64,000 bases of DNA from Psychrobacter sp. P11F6 (GTDB lineage: Bacteria; Pseudomonadota; Gammaproteobacteria; Pseudomonadales; Moraxellaceae). The stretch spans positions 372,001 to 436,000 of the forward strand of contig NZ_CM003594.1 in assembly GCF_001435295.1 (NCBI RefSeq), read 5' to 3'. Position numbers and translations under genes: made by a program. The first letter of the stretch is position 1. Each line of letters opens with the position of its first letter. The notes beneath the pieces were generated by a model. That model made no database searches. It was not told the origin of the DNA and was given only the letters and a program-made list of their open reading frames with translations. This document shows positions 1 to 8,539 of this stretch, piece after piece.

Positions 1-59
1 CCTTTATAAGTCCTTGTTTATTACCTTTTATTATTGATCACTTTAGGATATTCGCTGCT

Positions 60-1262
60 ATGCCCGCTTATCATTATAAAGCGTTAGATGACCATGGCAG
101 TGTGCAAAAAGGCTTGCTCGAAGGCGATTCTGCGCGGCAAGTTCGCCAGCAGCTGCGTGATAAACAATGGACGCCCGTTGAAGTCAGTGCCGTCAATGAT
201 AGACAAAACCAGAATAAAAACCGCTATAAAAAACCGTCTGCTTACGAGTTAGCATTGCTGACCCGTCAATTATCGGTATTATTGGCAGCGGGTATTCCGT
301 TAGAGGAAACGCTTGCCGCCGTCGCCAAACAGTCACCAAAAAATCACATTAAATCTCTCATGCTTGCCGTGCGCTCTCATGTATTAGAAGGTTTGAGCTT
401 GGCGCGAGCATTGCAGCAAGCCGCCAGTTTTCCACCACTATATATCGCGACCATTGCGGCAGGGGAAAAGTCAGGTCACTTGGATTTAATCTTGAACCAG
501 TTGGCAGATTACACCGAAAACCGCTTTGCATTGCAAAAGAAAATCCAAGGCGCAATGGTTTATCCGATTGTGCTGATGGTGATGGCAATTGGCGTTATTA
601 TGGGTTTGATGAGTTTTGTGGTGCCCAAAATTGTCAAAGTGTTTGAGCAGTCTGAACAGGCATTGCCGCTGATTACCCAAATTGTTCTTAGCCTATCTAA
701 TCTTATTACGCAGTGGTGGTGGCTGATGCTGCTAGTATTGGCCGGAACAGCGTTTTTGTTTTATCGTTTTGCGCAGACGCAAGCGGGTAAGTTAGCGATA
801 GACAGCATCGTGCTAAGACTGCCGATATTGGCGCGGTTATCAAAAGGGCTGAATGCAGCACGTTTTGCCAGTACATTGGCGATATTGGTACGCTCAGGGG
901 TGCCGTTGATTGAGGCATTGCATATTGGTGCGGCGGTGACGACCAATTTACACATTCAAAAAACCATCATCACTGCAGCTGATAGGGTGACGGAAGGCTC
1001 AAGTTTATCGAGTCAATTAGAAAAGTCTATCTACTTTCCGCCGATGATGGTGCAAATGATTAAAAGTGGCGAAAACTCAGGTGAGCTTGAAAACATGCTC
1101 AGCCGCGCCGCCAATATGCAGGAAGCAGAAGCCACCAACTTTATCAGTACCTTATTGTCGCTACTTGAGCCGTTGATGCTAGTGCTGATGGGCGTGGTAG
1201 TGATGATTATCGTAATGGCAGTGATGCTGCCGATTGTCAATATGAATGATCTGGCAGGATAA
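60..1262 (+). CDS. gspF: Type II secretion system inner-membrane protein GspF
   Basis: Polytopic inner-membrane platform protein of the type II secretion system, which couples the cytoplasmic ATPase GspE to pseudopilus assembly. The 400-residue product is normal length for the family. It has two repeated T2SSF domains, roughly residues 70-193 and 272-394. Each carries the FPP...GE-SG signature (FPPLYIATIAAGEKSG near 124-139 and FPPMMVQMIKSGENSG in the second copy). Hydrophobic segments lie near 168-190, 220-238 and the C-terminus. An AGGA about ten bases upstream supports the ATG used. PilC of the type IV pilus has the same fold, but the gspG gene downstream favours secretion. The other gsp genes are not in the window. 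Confidence 0.9.
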   Translation: MPAYHYKALDDHGSVQKGLLEGDSARQVRQQLRDKQWTPVEVSAVNDRQNQNKNRYKKPSAYELALLTRQLSVLLAAGIPLEETLAAVAKQSPKNHIKSLMLAVRSHVLEGLSLARALQQAASFPPLYIATIAAGEKSGHLDLILNQLADYTENRFALQKKIQGAMVYPIVLMVMAIGVIMGLMSFVVPKIVKVFEQSEQALPLITQIVLSLSNLITQWWWLMLLVLAGTAFLFYRFAQTQAGKLAIDSIVLRLPILARLSKGLNAARFASTLAILVRSGVPLIEALHIGAAVTTNLHIQKTIITAADRVTEGSSLSSQLEKSIYFPPMMVQMIKSGENSGELENMLSRAANMQEAEATNFISTLLSLLEPLMLVLMGVVVMIIVMAVMLPIVNMNDLAG

Positions 1263-1450
1263 TGAGCACTTAAGCCTTCTGAGCTTGTGTGCCTCCCGCT
1301 CACATTTCTATTGTAGCCATCTTACTAAATATTACGCTAGCTTTCTTAAGATTTGCTTACTGTTGTAGATTGTTGACTGAGTCACGTTTTTATTAGGGTA
1401 AAGCCAGCCATCAAGCTATAGTAAGCGTCAGTCAAAAGTTATCCTTATAA

Positions 1451-1559
1451 ATAGAGTCGGTTCAAGATAATTTAGATACAAGGAAGGTGAGTGAAAGTAC
1501 TACACATAGTAGACTGAGCGAGCCTGACACAGTATCTAATTTATATAGGAACGACTATA
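1451..1559. repeat. Palindromic dispersed repeat (family with GAATCGACTATA-type ends)
   Basis: About 110 bases bounded by imperfect inverted ends: ATAGAGTCGGTTC on the left and GGAACGACTATAT on the right. An inner inverted pair, AATTTAGATAC and GTATCTAATT, lies inside them. One end recurs in opposite orientation near 25361-25385, and the same terminal motif bounds the element at 43735-43833. It has no coding capacity, so it is probably a non-autonomous miniature element or an intergenic palindrome family. Confidence 0.6.
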
Positions 1560-1632
1560 TTACTCGTCATGCTGTGCTTCAGTATTGATGCTTATAAAAG
1601 TCAAGGTTCATAACAATATACTTGCGGTGCTA

Positions 1633-1802
1633 GGGCGTGTCCTTATTTTAAAAATGGTGATAAAAATGAGATAAATTGCCGTCAAACAAGGAAAGTAGCG
1701 CAAATAATATCGAGATATTAAGAAACTATTTGACGATGTTTGGCAAAATTTAGCTATTTTTAGGCCATTTAGAAAGTAAACGATTGAATTGAGGACACGC
1801 CC
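1633..1802. mobile_element. MITE with IS5/IS427-type terminal repeats
   Basis: A 170-bp non-coding element with perfect 11-bp terminal inverted repeats (GGGCGTGTCCT at 1633-1643, its complement at 1792-1802). It is flanked on both sides by TA, inside CTAG. The outer eight bases GGGCGTGT are identical to the ends of the complete IS at 49553-50410, which also sits at a TA duplication. The inner terminal bases differ, so the IS here need not be its parent. It most likely derives by deletion from a related IS5-family element. Confidence 0.75.
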
Positions 1803-2029
1803 TAGATAAAAATAAAATCATGGTTTATAGTGATAATCGTTTCAGTGCTCATTAATACGCCGATCATTAATGTTATTTGAACGCCACTTTTCCTATTTAC
1901 ATCACCCTGATGCCAAAAGCGATGACAAAAGCGATGACTATAATTGACAAAATTCAAGTAACTACTATGCCAATAAGTGCTATGAGTGACAACAAGCCAG
2001 CTCCTACGAGAGCCCGTCAGCCACTGCCT

Positions 2030-2449
2030 ATGCGTAATAACCAGTCTGGATTTACTCTGATCGAGATCATGGTCGTGATTGTAATCTTGGCAATTCTTGC
2101 AGGCTTAGTTGTCCCGAAAGTGGTGGGACAAAGTGATAAAGCTCGCGTCAAGACTACTGAAACAGCGCTCGCTACAGTATCCAACGCCCTTGATATGTAT
2201 AAGATTGATAATTCGCGCTATCCGACTACCGCACAAGGTTTAGAAGCATTAACCACACCGCCAGCAGAGGCCAAAAACTACCCAGATGGTGGTTATATCA
2301 AAGGCGGCTATCCAACAGATGGCTGGGAAAACGAGATGCAATATGTCGCCCCAGGCAGTGAAGGTCGTCCTTATGATTTATTCTCGCTGGGTGCAGATGG
2401 CCAGCAAGGCGGCGAAGGTCAAGATGCTGATCTTTATGCCCAATTATAA
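2030..2449 (+). CDS. gspG: Type II secretion major pseudopilin GspG
   Basis: Major pseudopilin of the type II secretion pseudopilus. The prepilin peptidase site is SG/FTLIEIMVVIVILAIL, with Glu at mature position 5. It is followed by the GspG-specific body: ...YPTTAQGLEAL..., GGYPTDGWEN and a calcium-site-like tail DLFSLGADGQQGGEG. The ATG at 2030 gives a seven-residue leader (MRNNQSG) and a 139-residue protein, matching family length. In-frame starts also exist at 1982 (ATG), 1910 (ATG) and 1877 (TTG). None has a clear Shine-Dalgarno sequence, so the start is uncertain. A strong terminator follows at 2540. Confidence 0.85.
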   Translation: MRNNQSGFTLIEIMVVIVILAILAGLVVPKVVGQSDKARVKTTETALATVSNALDMYKIDNSRYPTTAQGLEALTTPPAEAKNYPDGGYIKGGYPTDGWENEMQYVAPGSEGRPYDLFSLGADGQQGGEGQDADLYAQL

Positions 2450-2539
2450 GCACTAGCTTGACGGGTAATTAAAATATGGGTAGCTAACAATCCCTTACTC
2501 AATAGTATGTTTATTGGTGACGGCCGCTCTAATGCTCTT

Positions 2540-2577
2540 AAATATCAACCAATAAGACCTTATTGGTTGATATTTTT
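2540..2577 (+). terminator. Rho-independent terminator after gspG
   Basis: Perfect 16-bp stem (2540-2555 with 2560-2575) and a four-base loop, followed by Ts. The arms are AT-rich but long and exact. Confidence 0.8.
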
Positions 2578-2712
2578 ATATCAGTAAATAAATGGCGTGG
2601 CATTCCATAGATAATGTCAAACCATCCATTTTTCCAACAAGCTATACGTTTGATACCAGTCATATCGCCCCGCTCATTTGTCATTAAAATCAGCCAGTAG
2701 AGGTCATTACTC

Positions 2713-3276
2713 ATGTTTACCAACAAACTCAACTCACAAGCCGTCATTACAAATAAACGAGTCTCTAAGTTGCCTCACGCACTTGCAATTATGAGTACTT
2801 CATTGATGATAGGGTTGTCAATGGCATCTATGAGCGCCCAAGCTGCAGGTTTGGGCGAGTTATTTGCTAATAATGGTGCCGCCCAATCGAAGTTTTTGCC
2901 TGTCGATAAAGCGTTTCAAGTTATTAGCAGCACGAAAGCTACCTCTAAGGGCACGCGCTTATCTATTAATTTTGATATTACGCCAGGTCATTATGTCTAT
3001 AAAGATCAGCTTACTCTCAGTTTTCCTAAGGGCGTGAGTGCAACCCCCTTTACTTTTAGTCAGTCGCCGGTCTCCATTGGCGACCCAACCTTTGGTAAGG
3101 TTCCCGTTTTTACCCAAAAAAACATGGTAGCAACCACGACTCTGACTACTAACAATGGTAAAGGCGCAAAAAATGCACCGATTGTCATTGGCTGGCAAGG
3201 CTGTGCAAAAGCTGGGCTGTGCTATCCGCCAGAGAAAATCAAAACCACGGTTGATATCGCCGTGACACGCAAATAG
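2713..3276 (+). CDS. Stand-alone DsbD N-terminal domain (nDsbD-like) periplasmic protein
   Basis: A 187-residue protein that corresponds to the periplasmic alpha domain of DsbD alone. A signal sequence ends near SMSAQA/AG (about 44). The rest is an immunoglobulin-like domain ending shortly after the catalytic pair in GWQGCAKAGLCYPP (Cys164 and Cys170). Residues 45-185 match the start of the downstream DsbD closely and share long identical stretches, e.g. KFLPVDKAFQV and AKAGLCYPPEKIKTT. There is no membrane domain and no thioredoxin domain. AGAGG nine bases upstream supports the ATG. It is co-directional with dsbD, 67 bases upstream. Likely a tandem duplication product that keeps the redox site. 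Whether it takes electrons from membrane DsbD or has its own substrate is unknown. Confidence 0.85.
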   Translation: MFTNKLNSQAVITNKRVSKLPHALAIMSTSLMIGLSMASMSAQAAGLGELFANNGAAQSKFLPVDKAFQVISSTKATSKGTRLSINFDITPGHYVYKDQLTLSFPKGVSATPFTFSQSPVSIGDPTFGKVPVFTQKNMVATTTLTTNNGKGAKNAPIVIGWQGCAKAGLCYPPEKIKTTVDIAVTRK

Positions 3277-3343
3277 ACCACAAGCCGATCGACTCAAATA
3301 TTGGTAATAAATAGCATATTAGGTAATAAATAGGTAGCTCTTC

Positions 3344-5476
3344 ATGTCCATCAAGACAATAGAAAAAAAACCATCGCTAACGGTACATCGCTCGTCCAAA
3401 AAATCTTATCTACTAGCATTTGCGGTCGCTAGTAGCTCGTTATTTACAGGACTGGCTGCGCTGCCCATGATGACGCACGCGGCAGGGCTGGGTGATTTAT
3501 TTAGCAGTGATAAAAATGCGGCACAGACGAAGTTTTTACCAGTGGACAAAGCTTTCCAAGTCAGTGATAGCAGTAAAGCTACCAATAATGGCACGCGCTT
3601 AGCCATTAATTTTGATATTACGCCTGAGCATTATGTTTATAAAGACCAAATCAAACTGACGTTGCCAGCTGGCGTGACCGCCGCGCCTTTTACCTTTAGT
3701 CAAAAGCCAGTTTCAATCGATGATCCGACATTCGGAAAAGTACTGGTGTTTGACCAAGCGAATATGGTGGCGACGACGATCTTGAGCAGTAATAATGGTA
3801 AAAGCGTGAACGATGCCGCCGTGGTGATTGGCTGGCAAGGCTGTGCCAAAGCAGGACTATGCTATCCACCTGAAAAAATTAAAACGACGATTGATATCGC
3901 TGCTACAACGCCACAAATTGCAGAAAATAGCGCCAGTACTTCTACTCAAGAGGCTGCTAATAATAGTCTGACAGATAATGACAACACCGCCGAGTCAAGT
4001 GAAACGGTTGCCGATAGTCTTGCAGCAGAGCAAGCGCTGACTGATGATGGGGTGATTGATTACGCCTTGTTGGATGATGAGGCTTTAGATGGAGAGCTTG
4101 GCGCTACCAATACGATTTCTGGCGCAGATGAACAAGGCGTCGATGGCACTGCGACAAGTGAGGTTTCTGCGACAACCAACAATACTGTTGCTGGAAATAA
4201 TGCCACTGATAGCGATCCTTTTGGTTTGGCTTCTCATCCTTGGTTGGCATTGGTATTATTGTTTTTAGCAGGGCTGGGTTTGGCATTGACACCATGCGTA
4301 CTACCAATGTTGCCAATCGTTGCCAATATCGTTGCCCGTGAGGAAAACCCAACGGTGAAACGCGGTGTTATTCTCACCACCAGTTACGCTATTGGCGTGG
4401 CAACGGCTTATGGTATTTTGGGCGCAGTTATTGCTGTGTTTGGTGAATCATTAGGCATTATCGGCTGGCTACAAAACCCCATTATCCTGATTGGTTTTGC
4501 GATTGTATTTGTCCTACTTGCACTATATATGCTGGGTATGTTTAGTATCCGCTTACCGAGATTTATTAGTAATAAAATGCAAGGCTTGAGTCAAGCAGGG
4601 GATAGTAAGCTGGGTAGTACGGGCGGTAGTTTAATCGCGGGTTTCTTATCTGCGCTCGTAGTATCGCCTTGTGTTTCTGCGCCATTGTTTGGAGCGCTGC
4701 TTGCCGTATCGACGATTGGTAGTCCATTACTGGGTTTTGCAGCTTTATTTATGCTGGGTTTTGGTTTATCCGCACCGCTTATCTTAATCGGTGCCACCCA
4801 AGGTAAAATTATGCCGAAAGCGGGCGCGTGGATGAACTGGGTCAAGCAAGGTTTTGCCTTATTGCTCTTTGCCGTTGCTTTATTATTAATTGAGCGCGTC
4901 TTTATCTCACCCGTGATGCTAATGGTATGGGCGTTATGGTTTATGGTTGTAGCGATGTGGGCGTGGAGTTGGTTGGGTAAAGGTCGTATGCTGACCCAAG
5001 CATTGGGATTAATCGCTGGTATTTGGGCCACCTGTTTAATCATCGGCGCGGCGTTGGGTAACGATGATAGTTTGCATCCGCTGGCATCTTTAAGTGCTGC
5101 TCCGATGATGCAGGCGACTGGTCAGCCAGCCATGAGTAATACAACAGATAAAACCGTCACGACGCTGACTGAGTTAGATGCCATTATCACCGCCAACCCT
5201 AAAGTGCTTGTCGATGTCACTGCTGAATGGTGTATCGAGTGCCGTATTATGGATAAAAACTTATTCCATAATCGTCCAGCGCAGATGCAGGATTGGCAGT
5301 TGGTGAGACTGGATATAACAGAAACTACGAAGGATTCTAAAGCAATCTTAGCGCGCTATAAATTGTTTGGTCCGCCAGCATTGCTGTATTATCAAGACGG
5401 TCAGTTGACCAATCAACAAGTAGGCGAGATTGCTCGTCCAGAGTTTGAGCAAACGTTGACGATGCTTAATAACTGA
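3344..5476 (+). CDS. dsbD: Thiol:disulfide interchange protein DsbD
   Basis: Carries electrons from cytoplasmic thioredoxin across the inner membrane to periplasmic DsbC and cytochrome c maturation proteins. All three domains and six cysteines are visible. These are a periplasmic alpha domain (residues about 47-185, Cys167/Cys173 in GCAKAGLC), an eight-helix membrane domain (about 297-560, Cys318 in LTPCVLPM and Cys443 in VSPCVSAP), and a C-terminal thioredoxin-like domain with the CxxC pair Cys630/Cys633 in AEWCIEC. At 710 residues it is longer than typical because of an acidic Ser/Thr/Asn-rich linker (about 186-290). A solo copy of the first domain lies just upstream. The stop codon lies in a 15-bp tandem repeat. 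Confidence 0.95.
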   Translation: MSIKTIEKKPSLTVHRSSKKSYLLAFAVASSSLFTGLAALPMMTHAAGLGDLFSSDKNAAQTKFLPVDKAFQVSDSSKATNNGTRLAINFDITPEHYVYKDQIKLTLPAGVTAAPFTFSQKPVSIDDPTFGKVLVFDQANMVATTILSSNNGKSVNDAAVVIGWQGCAKAGLCYPPEKIKTTIDIAATTPQIAENSASTSTQEAANNSLTDNDNTAESSETVADSLAAEQALTDDGVIDYALLDDEALDGELGATNTISGADEQGVDGTATSEVSATTNNTVAGNNATDSDPFGLASHPWLALVLLFLAGLGLALTPCVLPMLPIVANIVAREENPTVKRGVILTTSYAIGVATAYGILGAVIAVFGESLGIIGWLQNPIILIGFAIVFVLLALYMLGMFSIRLPRFISNKMQGLSQAGDSKLGSTGGSLIAGFLSALVVSPCVSAPLFGALLAVSTIGSPLLGFAALFMLGFGLSAPLILIGATQGKIMPKAGAWMNWVKQGFALLLFAVALLLIERVFISPVMLMVWALWFMVVAMWAWSWLGKGRMLTQALGLIAGIWATCLIIGAALGNDDSLHPLASLSAAPMMQATGQPAMSNTTDKTVTTLTELDAIITANPKVLVDVTAEWCIECRIMDKNLFHNRPAQMQDWQLVRLDITETTKDSKAILARYKLFGPPALLYYQDGQLTNQQVGEIARPEFEQTLTMLNN

Positions 5477-5511
5477 TATCTTAATAACTGATATCTTAAT
5501 AACTGATACTT
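5465..5511. repeat. 15-bp tandem repeat across the dsbD stop codon
   Basis: Three tandem units of CTTAATAACTGATAT (5465-5479, 5480-5494, and a partial unit from 5495). The first unit contains the last codons and the TGA of dsbD. Because the period is 15, each unit repeats Leu-Asn-Asn-stop in the same frame. Confidence 0.85.
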
Positions 5512-5865
5512 AACAAAACGAATAAGTCTTTTCTAAAGGCTTAACAATATAAAAGAGCCAATGTACTATTCATACAGTACGTTGGCTCTTTTATTTTTAT
5601 CAATGGTTACCTGACATCCTGACGCTAAGCATTTGGTTTAGCGTTGATTATTGATATTTACATTGGTATAGGGCAGCGATAACGCTAGTATAGTACACAC
5701 ATTTTCATTACAATAAAGCAACAATGCTGAAGGCGCATTACTCGTTGTAACTGCTCACTTCTATATCTGAATGTCATTGGGTTTATTTTAGCGATGACGC
5801 TGATGGTCATACTCATTATCTTATATACTCTGCTGGCGATAATGTCAGTTAGATAAAGGACACTT
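5477..5865. other. dsbD-pldA intergenic region
   Basis: It contains the stop-codon tandem repeat and the dsbD terminator. After about 5600 it is non-coding AT-rich sequence expected to hold the pldA promoter. A minus-strand ORF here overlaps the pldA start and has no protein-like features. Confidence 0.5.
5551..5596 (+). terminator. Terminator after dsbD
   Basis: A 17-bp stem (AAAAGAGCCAATGTACT paired with AGTACGTTGGCTCTTTT, one G-T pair) with a T-rich tail, 75 bases after dsbD. Confidence 0.85.
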
Positions 5866-7293
5866 ATGTTTTCCCATATCACCGCACAGCGCCGCCCTAT
5901 GCCTCTTATTACAGCGCGCAAAAACACTTTATTTCAGACAAGAAAGCATTATTTGAATATTGCTGTTGGTCTAGCGCTAACCTGCTTTACCGTGCAAGTC
6001 CAAGCTGCCGATAAAACTCAGAGCGATAATGAGTTACCAGTACCGGAGGCAGCGTTTGAGTTTGAAGATTATCAGGTGTCACAGGATGCCAATACAGCTT
6101 CGCAAGATCGCCAAGTAGTCAGTAAAGAATTTATTGCTCAGCAAGCAAAATTGTTTTTTGAATGTACTCAAGTACAGACCAGTGCCGCCCGTTTGGCTTG
6201 CTTTGACAAAGTGGCTGAAGAAGGTAAAACACCCAGCTACACCACAACTAAGCAGCCAGTAGATTTGGCAAAAACCTTTCAAAGTACGCTTTCAGGTAAT
6301 CCGCAAGTTGTCTTTGTAGAAGAAAAATCTACCATTGCTGGTGCTAATAATGCCGCTACTGGCTCAGTCGCGCGCGCGCCTGCCACTAATGAAGGTTTAG
6401 ACACCGTTGGACTGACGCAAAGAGAAGCACAAGTTTTAGAAAATGTTGGGGTCACTCAAAAAGATATCGAAAAATATACACCGCTTAGTTTATCCTATGA
6501 TCTCGATAAAAATAGTGAGCGTGGGACTTGGACGGTAAGGCCATACCGACCAACCTATGTATTGCCAGTATTTTATACCTTTGACCCTAACCTAAATCCA
6601 AGCACGCCGTCACAGGAAACGGAGTCTTTTACTTCTAATGACATACGCAATACTGAACTAAAATTTCAGTTGTCTTTGAAGACCAAAGTTGCCGAAGACT
6701 TATTCGATACCAGTGCTGATTTGTGGTTTGGTTATACCCAAGAGTCACATTGGCAAGTTTATAACGAAGATAACTCGCGACCATTCCGTGCCACCGACTA
6801 TCAGCCTGAAATATTTTTGACTCAGCCAGTGACCGCAGATTTACCTTTTGGTGGTCGTCTTCGTATGCTTGGTGCTGGTGCCATTCATCATTCTAATGGA
6901 CAAGATGATCCGTTATCACGCTCATGGAACCGTGCTTATCTCATGGCAGGGGCAGAGTGGGGTAAGCTATCAATCGTACCGCGCCTGTGGGCTCGAGTGA
7001 ATAGTGAAAGCAGCAGCAGTGAAGACAATCCAGATATCGAAGACTACATGGGTTACGGTGATATCAAATTCTTATATGACTTGCCTGATCAACAGAGTCT
7101 GAGCGGTACATTCCGCTACAATCCAAGCACCAATAAAGGGGCGGCGCAAGTCGATTATATTTATCCATTATCAGAGAATGTTAATGGCTTTGTTCAGGTT
7201 TTCCAAGGCTATGGCGAATCCATCATCGATTATAATCACGAAAATACCTCTATTGGCTTTGGTATCGTACTGAATGATTGGAAAGGTTTCTAA
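5866..7293 (+). CDS. pldA: Outer-membrane phospholipase A (OMPLA, PldA)
   Basis: Calcium-dependent outer-membrane phospholipase that hydrolyses mislocalised phospholipids in the outer leaflet. The OMPLA signature HHSNGQDDPLSRSWNRAY is present. By its spacing the catalytic residues are His341, Ser343 and Asn355, the same H-x-S and +14 Asn pattern as the E. coli enzyme. A hydrophobic signal segment near residues 31-48 ends at VQA/AD. The N-terminal 200 residues form an extra, mostly polar region, with a Cys pair (CTQVQTSAARLAC, near 104-116), before the 12-strand barrel domain. The protein is therefore much longer than the roughly 290-residue E. coli protein. It ends with an aromatic residue (GF), typical of barrels. 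AAGGAC close upstream supports the start. Confidence 0.9.
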   Translation: MFSHITAQRRPMPLITARKNTLFQTRKHYLNIAVGLALTCFTVQVQAADKTQSDNELPVPEAAFEFEDYQVSQDANTASQDRQVVSKEFIAQQAKLFFECTQVQTSAARLACFDKVAEEGKTPSYTTTKQPVDLAKTFQSTLSGNPQVVFVEEKSTIAGANNAATGSVARAPATNEGLDTVGLTQREAQVLENVGVTQKDIEKYTPLSLSYDLDKNSERGTWTVRPYRPTYVLPVFYTFDPNLNPSTPSQETESFTSNDIRNTELKFQLSLKTKVAEDLFDTSADLWFGYTQESHWQVYNEDNSRPFRATDYQPEIFLTQPVTADLPFGGRLRMLGAGAIHHSNGQDDPLSRSWNRAYLMAGAEWGKLSIVPRLWARVNSESSSSEDNPDIEDYMGYGDIKFLYDLPDQQSLSGTFRYNPSTNKGAAQVDYIYPLSENVNGFVQVFQGYGESIIDYNHENTSIGFGIVLNDWKGF

Positions 7294-7320
7294 TATCAGC
7301 GCACATTTTGATAATCGTCC

Positions 7321-8172
7321 ATGCGACTTTTAGCGCCTTATCAAACCGGACTATGGCTGGCAGAGTATCTCGATATACGCTGCCAGTTGTGCCGTGTTTA
7401 TCGCAGCACGCCACAATCTCAGCTATCTCAAAATTACCTCTTATCAAATATTAGTAGCTTGCCAACGGCTGATTCTATACCGCACTCTCTAAACCCCTTG
7501 CCAAACAATCCTTCGTTTTTTGCTAATTTGCGCCAGCAATTTAACCACCGTTTTAACAGCGGACTACTTTGCTCACATTGTCATGACAGTATCGCGTGGT
7601 TGCCGAAACCCTTCAATGTTGATATTGCTTCTGATACGGTTTTATCTATCCAAACGGCGACTTATTATGAGTATCCGCTACGTCAAGCGATCAGAGCTTT
7701 TAAGCACCATGAAGACATGACCAAATTACCGTTATTGTTGCATGCTATACGTCAGCTACCACGTCCTCATGGTTGTCATCATGATAATAGCGTGATTGTC
7801 GCTATGCCAACAACCGAGCAACGACTGGTCAAGCGTGGCTTCGATCCTGTCAGTATTTTATCGGCGCAATTGTCTAAGCATTGGCAGATACCTTTATGGC
7901 ATGGTGTAAAGCGTATTGACGACACTGTCAGTCAGCAAGGGCTTACACGTGCTGAGCGCCTGAGTAATCTAGACAATGCTTTTGTTTTAATCGAAAAACC
8001 TACTGTGAAACGCTTATTATTGTTTGATGATGTTGCGACCACGGGTGCTAGTTTACAAGCATTGGGACGTACACTGCTTACCTCGGCTGAGACAGTCACC
8101 ATGTCAGATATTCAAGCCAATCATAAATACCATCTTTCTGCCTATGCTGTGGCGCATGGAAATCAGTCTTAA
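7321..8172 (+). CDS. comF: ComF family phosphoribosyltransferase-like protein
   Basis: ComF/GntX family protein linked to DNA uptake during transformation; its exact biochemical role is unsettled in the family. The C-terminal phosphoribosyltransferase fold has the PRPP-loop motif LLLFDDVATTGAS near 236-248. Zinc-finger-like cysteine pairs (CQLC near 22-25 and CSHC near 83-86) lie in the N-terminal part, as in other members. Only 27 bases separate it from pldA and no clear ribosome site is seen, so it may be read with pldA. The type IV pilus genes that follow are the usual uptake machinery of natural transformation, which suits this neighbour. Confidence 0.85.
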   Translation: MRLLAPYQTGLWLAEYLDIRCQLCRVYRSTPQSQLSQNYLLSNISSLPTADSIPHSLNPLPNNPSFFANLRQQFNHRFNSGLLCSHCHDSIAWLPKPFNVDIASDTVLSIQTATYYEYPLRQAIRAFKHHEDMTKLPLLLHAIRQLPRPHGCHHDNSVIVAMPTTEQRLVKRGFDPVSILSAQLSKHWQIPLWHGVKRIDDTVSQQGLTRAERLSNLDNAFVLIEKPTVKRLLLFDDVATTGASLQALGRTLLTSAETVTMSDIQANHKYHLSAYAVAHGNQS

Positions 8173-8539
8173 AATCTGTTGCTCTCTATTGGTAATCACT
8201 AATATGTTGCTAATTTGTTGCCTTAACGCTATATTATTAAAATAATATATGTTTATTTGTTATTAATATCCAAGATATGATGCTTATCACTCAATAGCAT
8301 TGCTTGTAAAATGATATTTTCTAAATAGCTTGCATAACTGTTATGGCTATTGTTATTTCTATGCAAAACTTTTGTCAAATATTATGGAACAAAAATTGCA
8401 GTATTCTGATTAAATAACAATAAAAAGACGGGCAAAAATGATATGAAAATATGAATTCATTGTTAATGTTTTTGATCCAGTATTGGTATTAGACAAACAA
8501 TAGTTATTATAAAATTGCCGTTATAAATAGGGATTTGAT
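8173..8539. other. AT-rich region upstream of the minor-pilin operon
   Basis: 367 bases without a credible ORF, probably containing the promoter of the fimT-pilV-pilW-pilX-pilY1 group. I looked for a -24/-12 sigma-54 motif with correct spacing and did not find one. Confidence 0.5.

Larger units (their letters stand above)
1263..2029. other. Long gspF-gspG gap with two repeat elements
   Basis: No convincing gene lies between gspF and the chosen gspG start. The gap holds a palindromic dispersed repeat (about 1451-1559) and a 170-bp MITE with GGGCGTGTCCT ends (1633-1802). The gspG reading frame stays open upstream to a TTG at 1877. Residues encoded by 1877-2029 look unlike a signal region and are probably untranslated leader or a weakly used extension. 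Confidence 0.6.

Noticed and set aside
1877..2029. N-terminal extension of gspG from TTG 1877
   Set aside because: It would put about 50 residues before the prepilin leader, with no ribosome site; the seven-residue leader from 2030 fits the family.
4591..5043. 150-codon minus-strand frame opposite dsbD
   Set aside because: It lies wholly inside a conserved gene, has no ribosome site and gives a low-complexity Asn/Lys/Pro mix. It is a shadow of the membrane-domain codons.
5685..5927. 80-codon minus-strand frame between dsbD and pldA
   Set aside because: It overlaps the pldA signal region, has no ribosome site and reads like promoter DNA.
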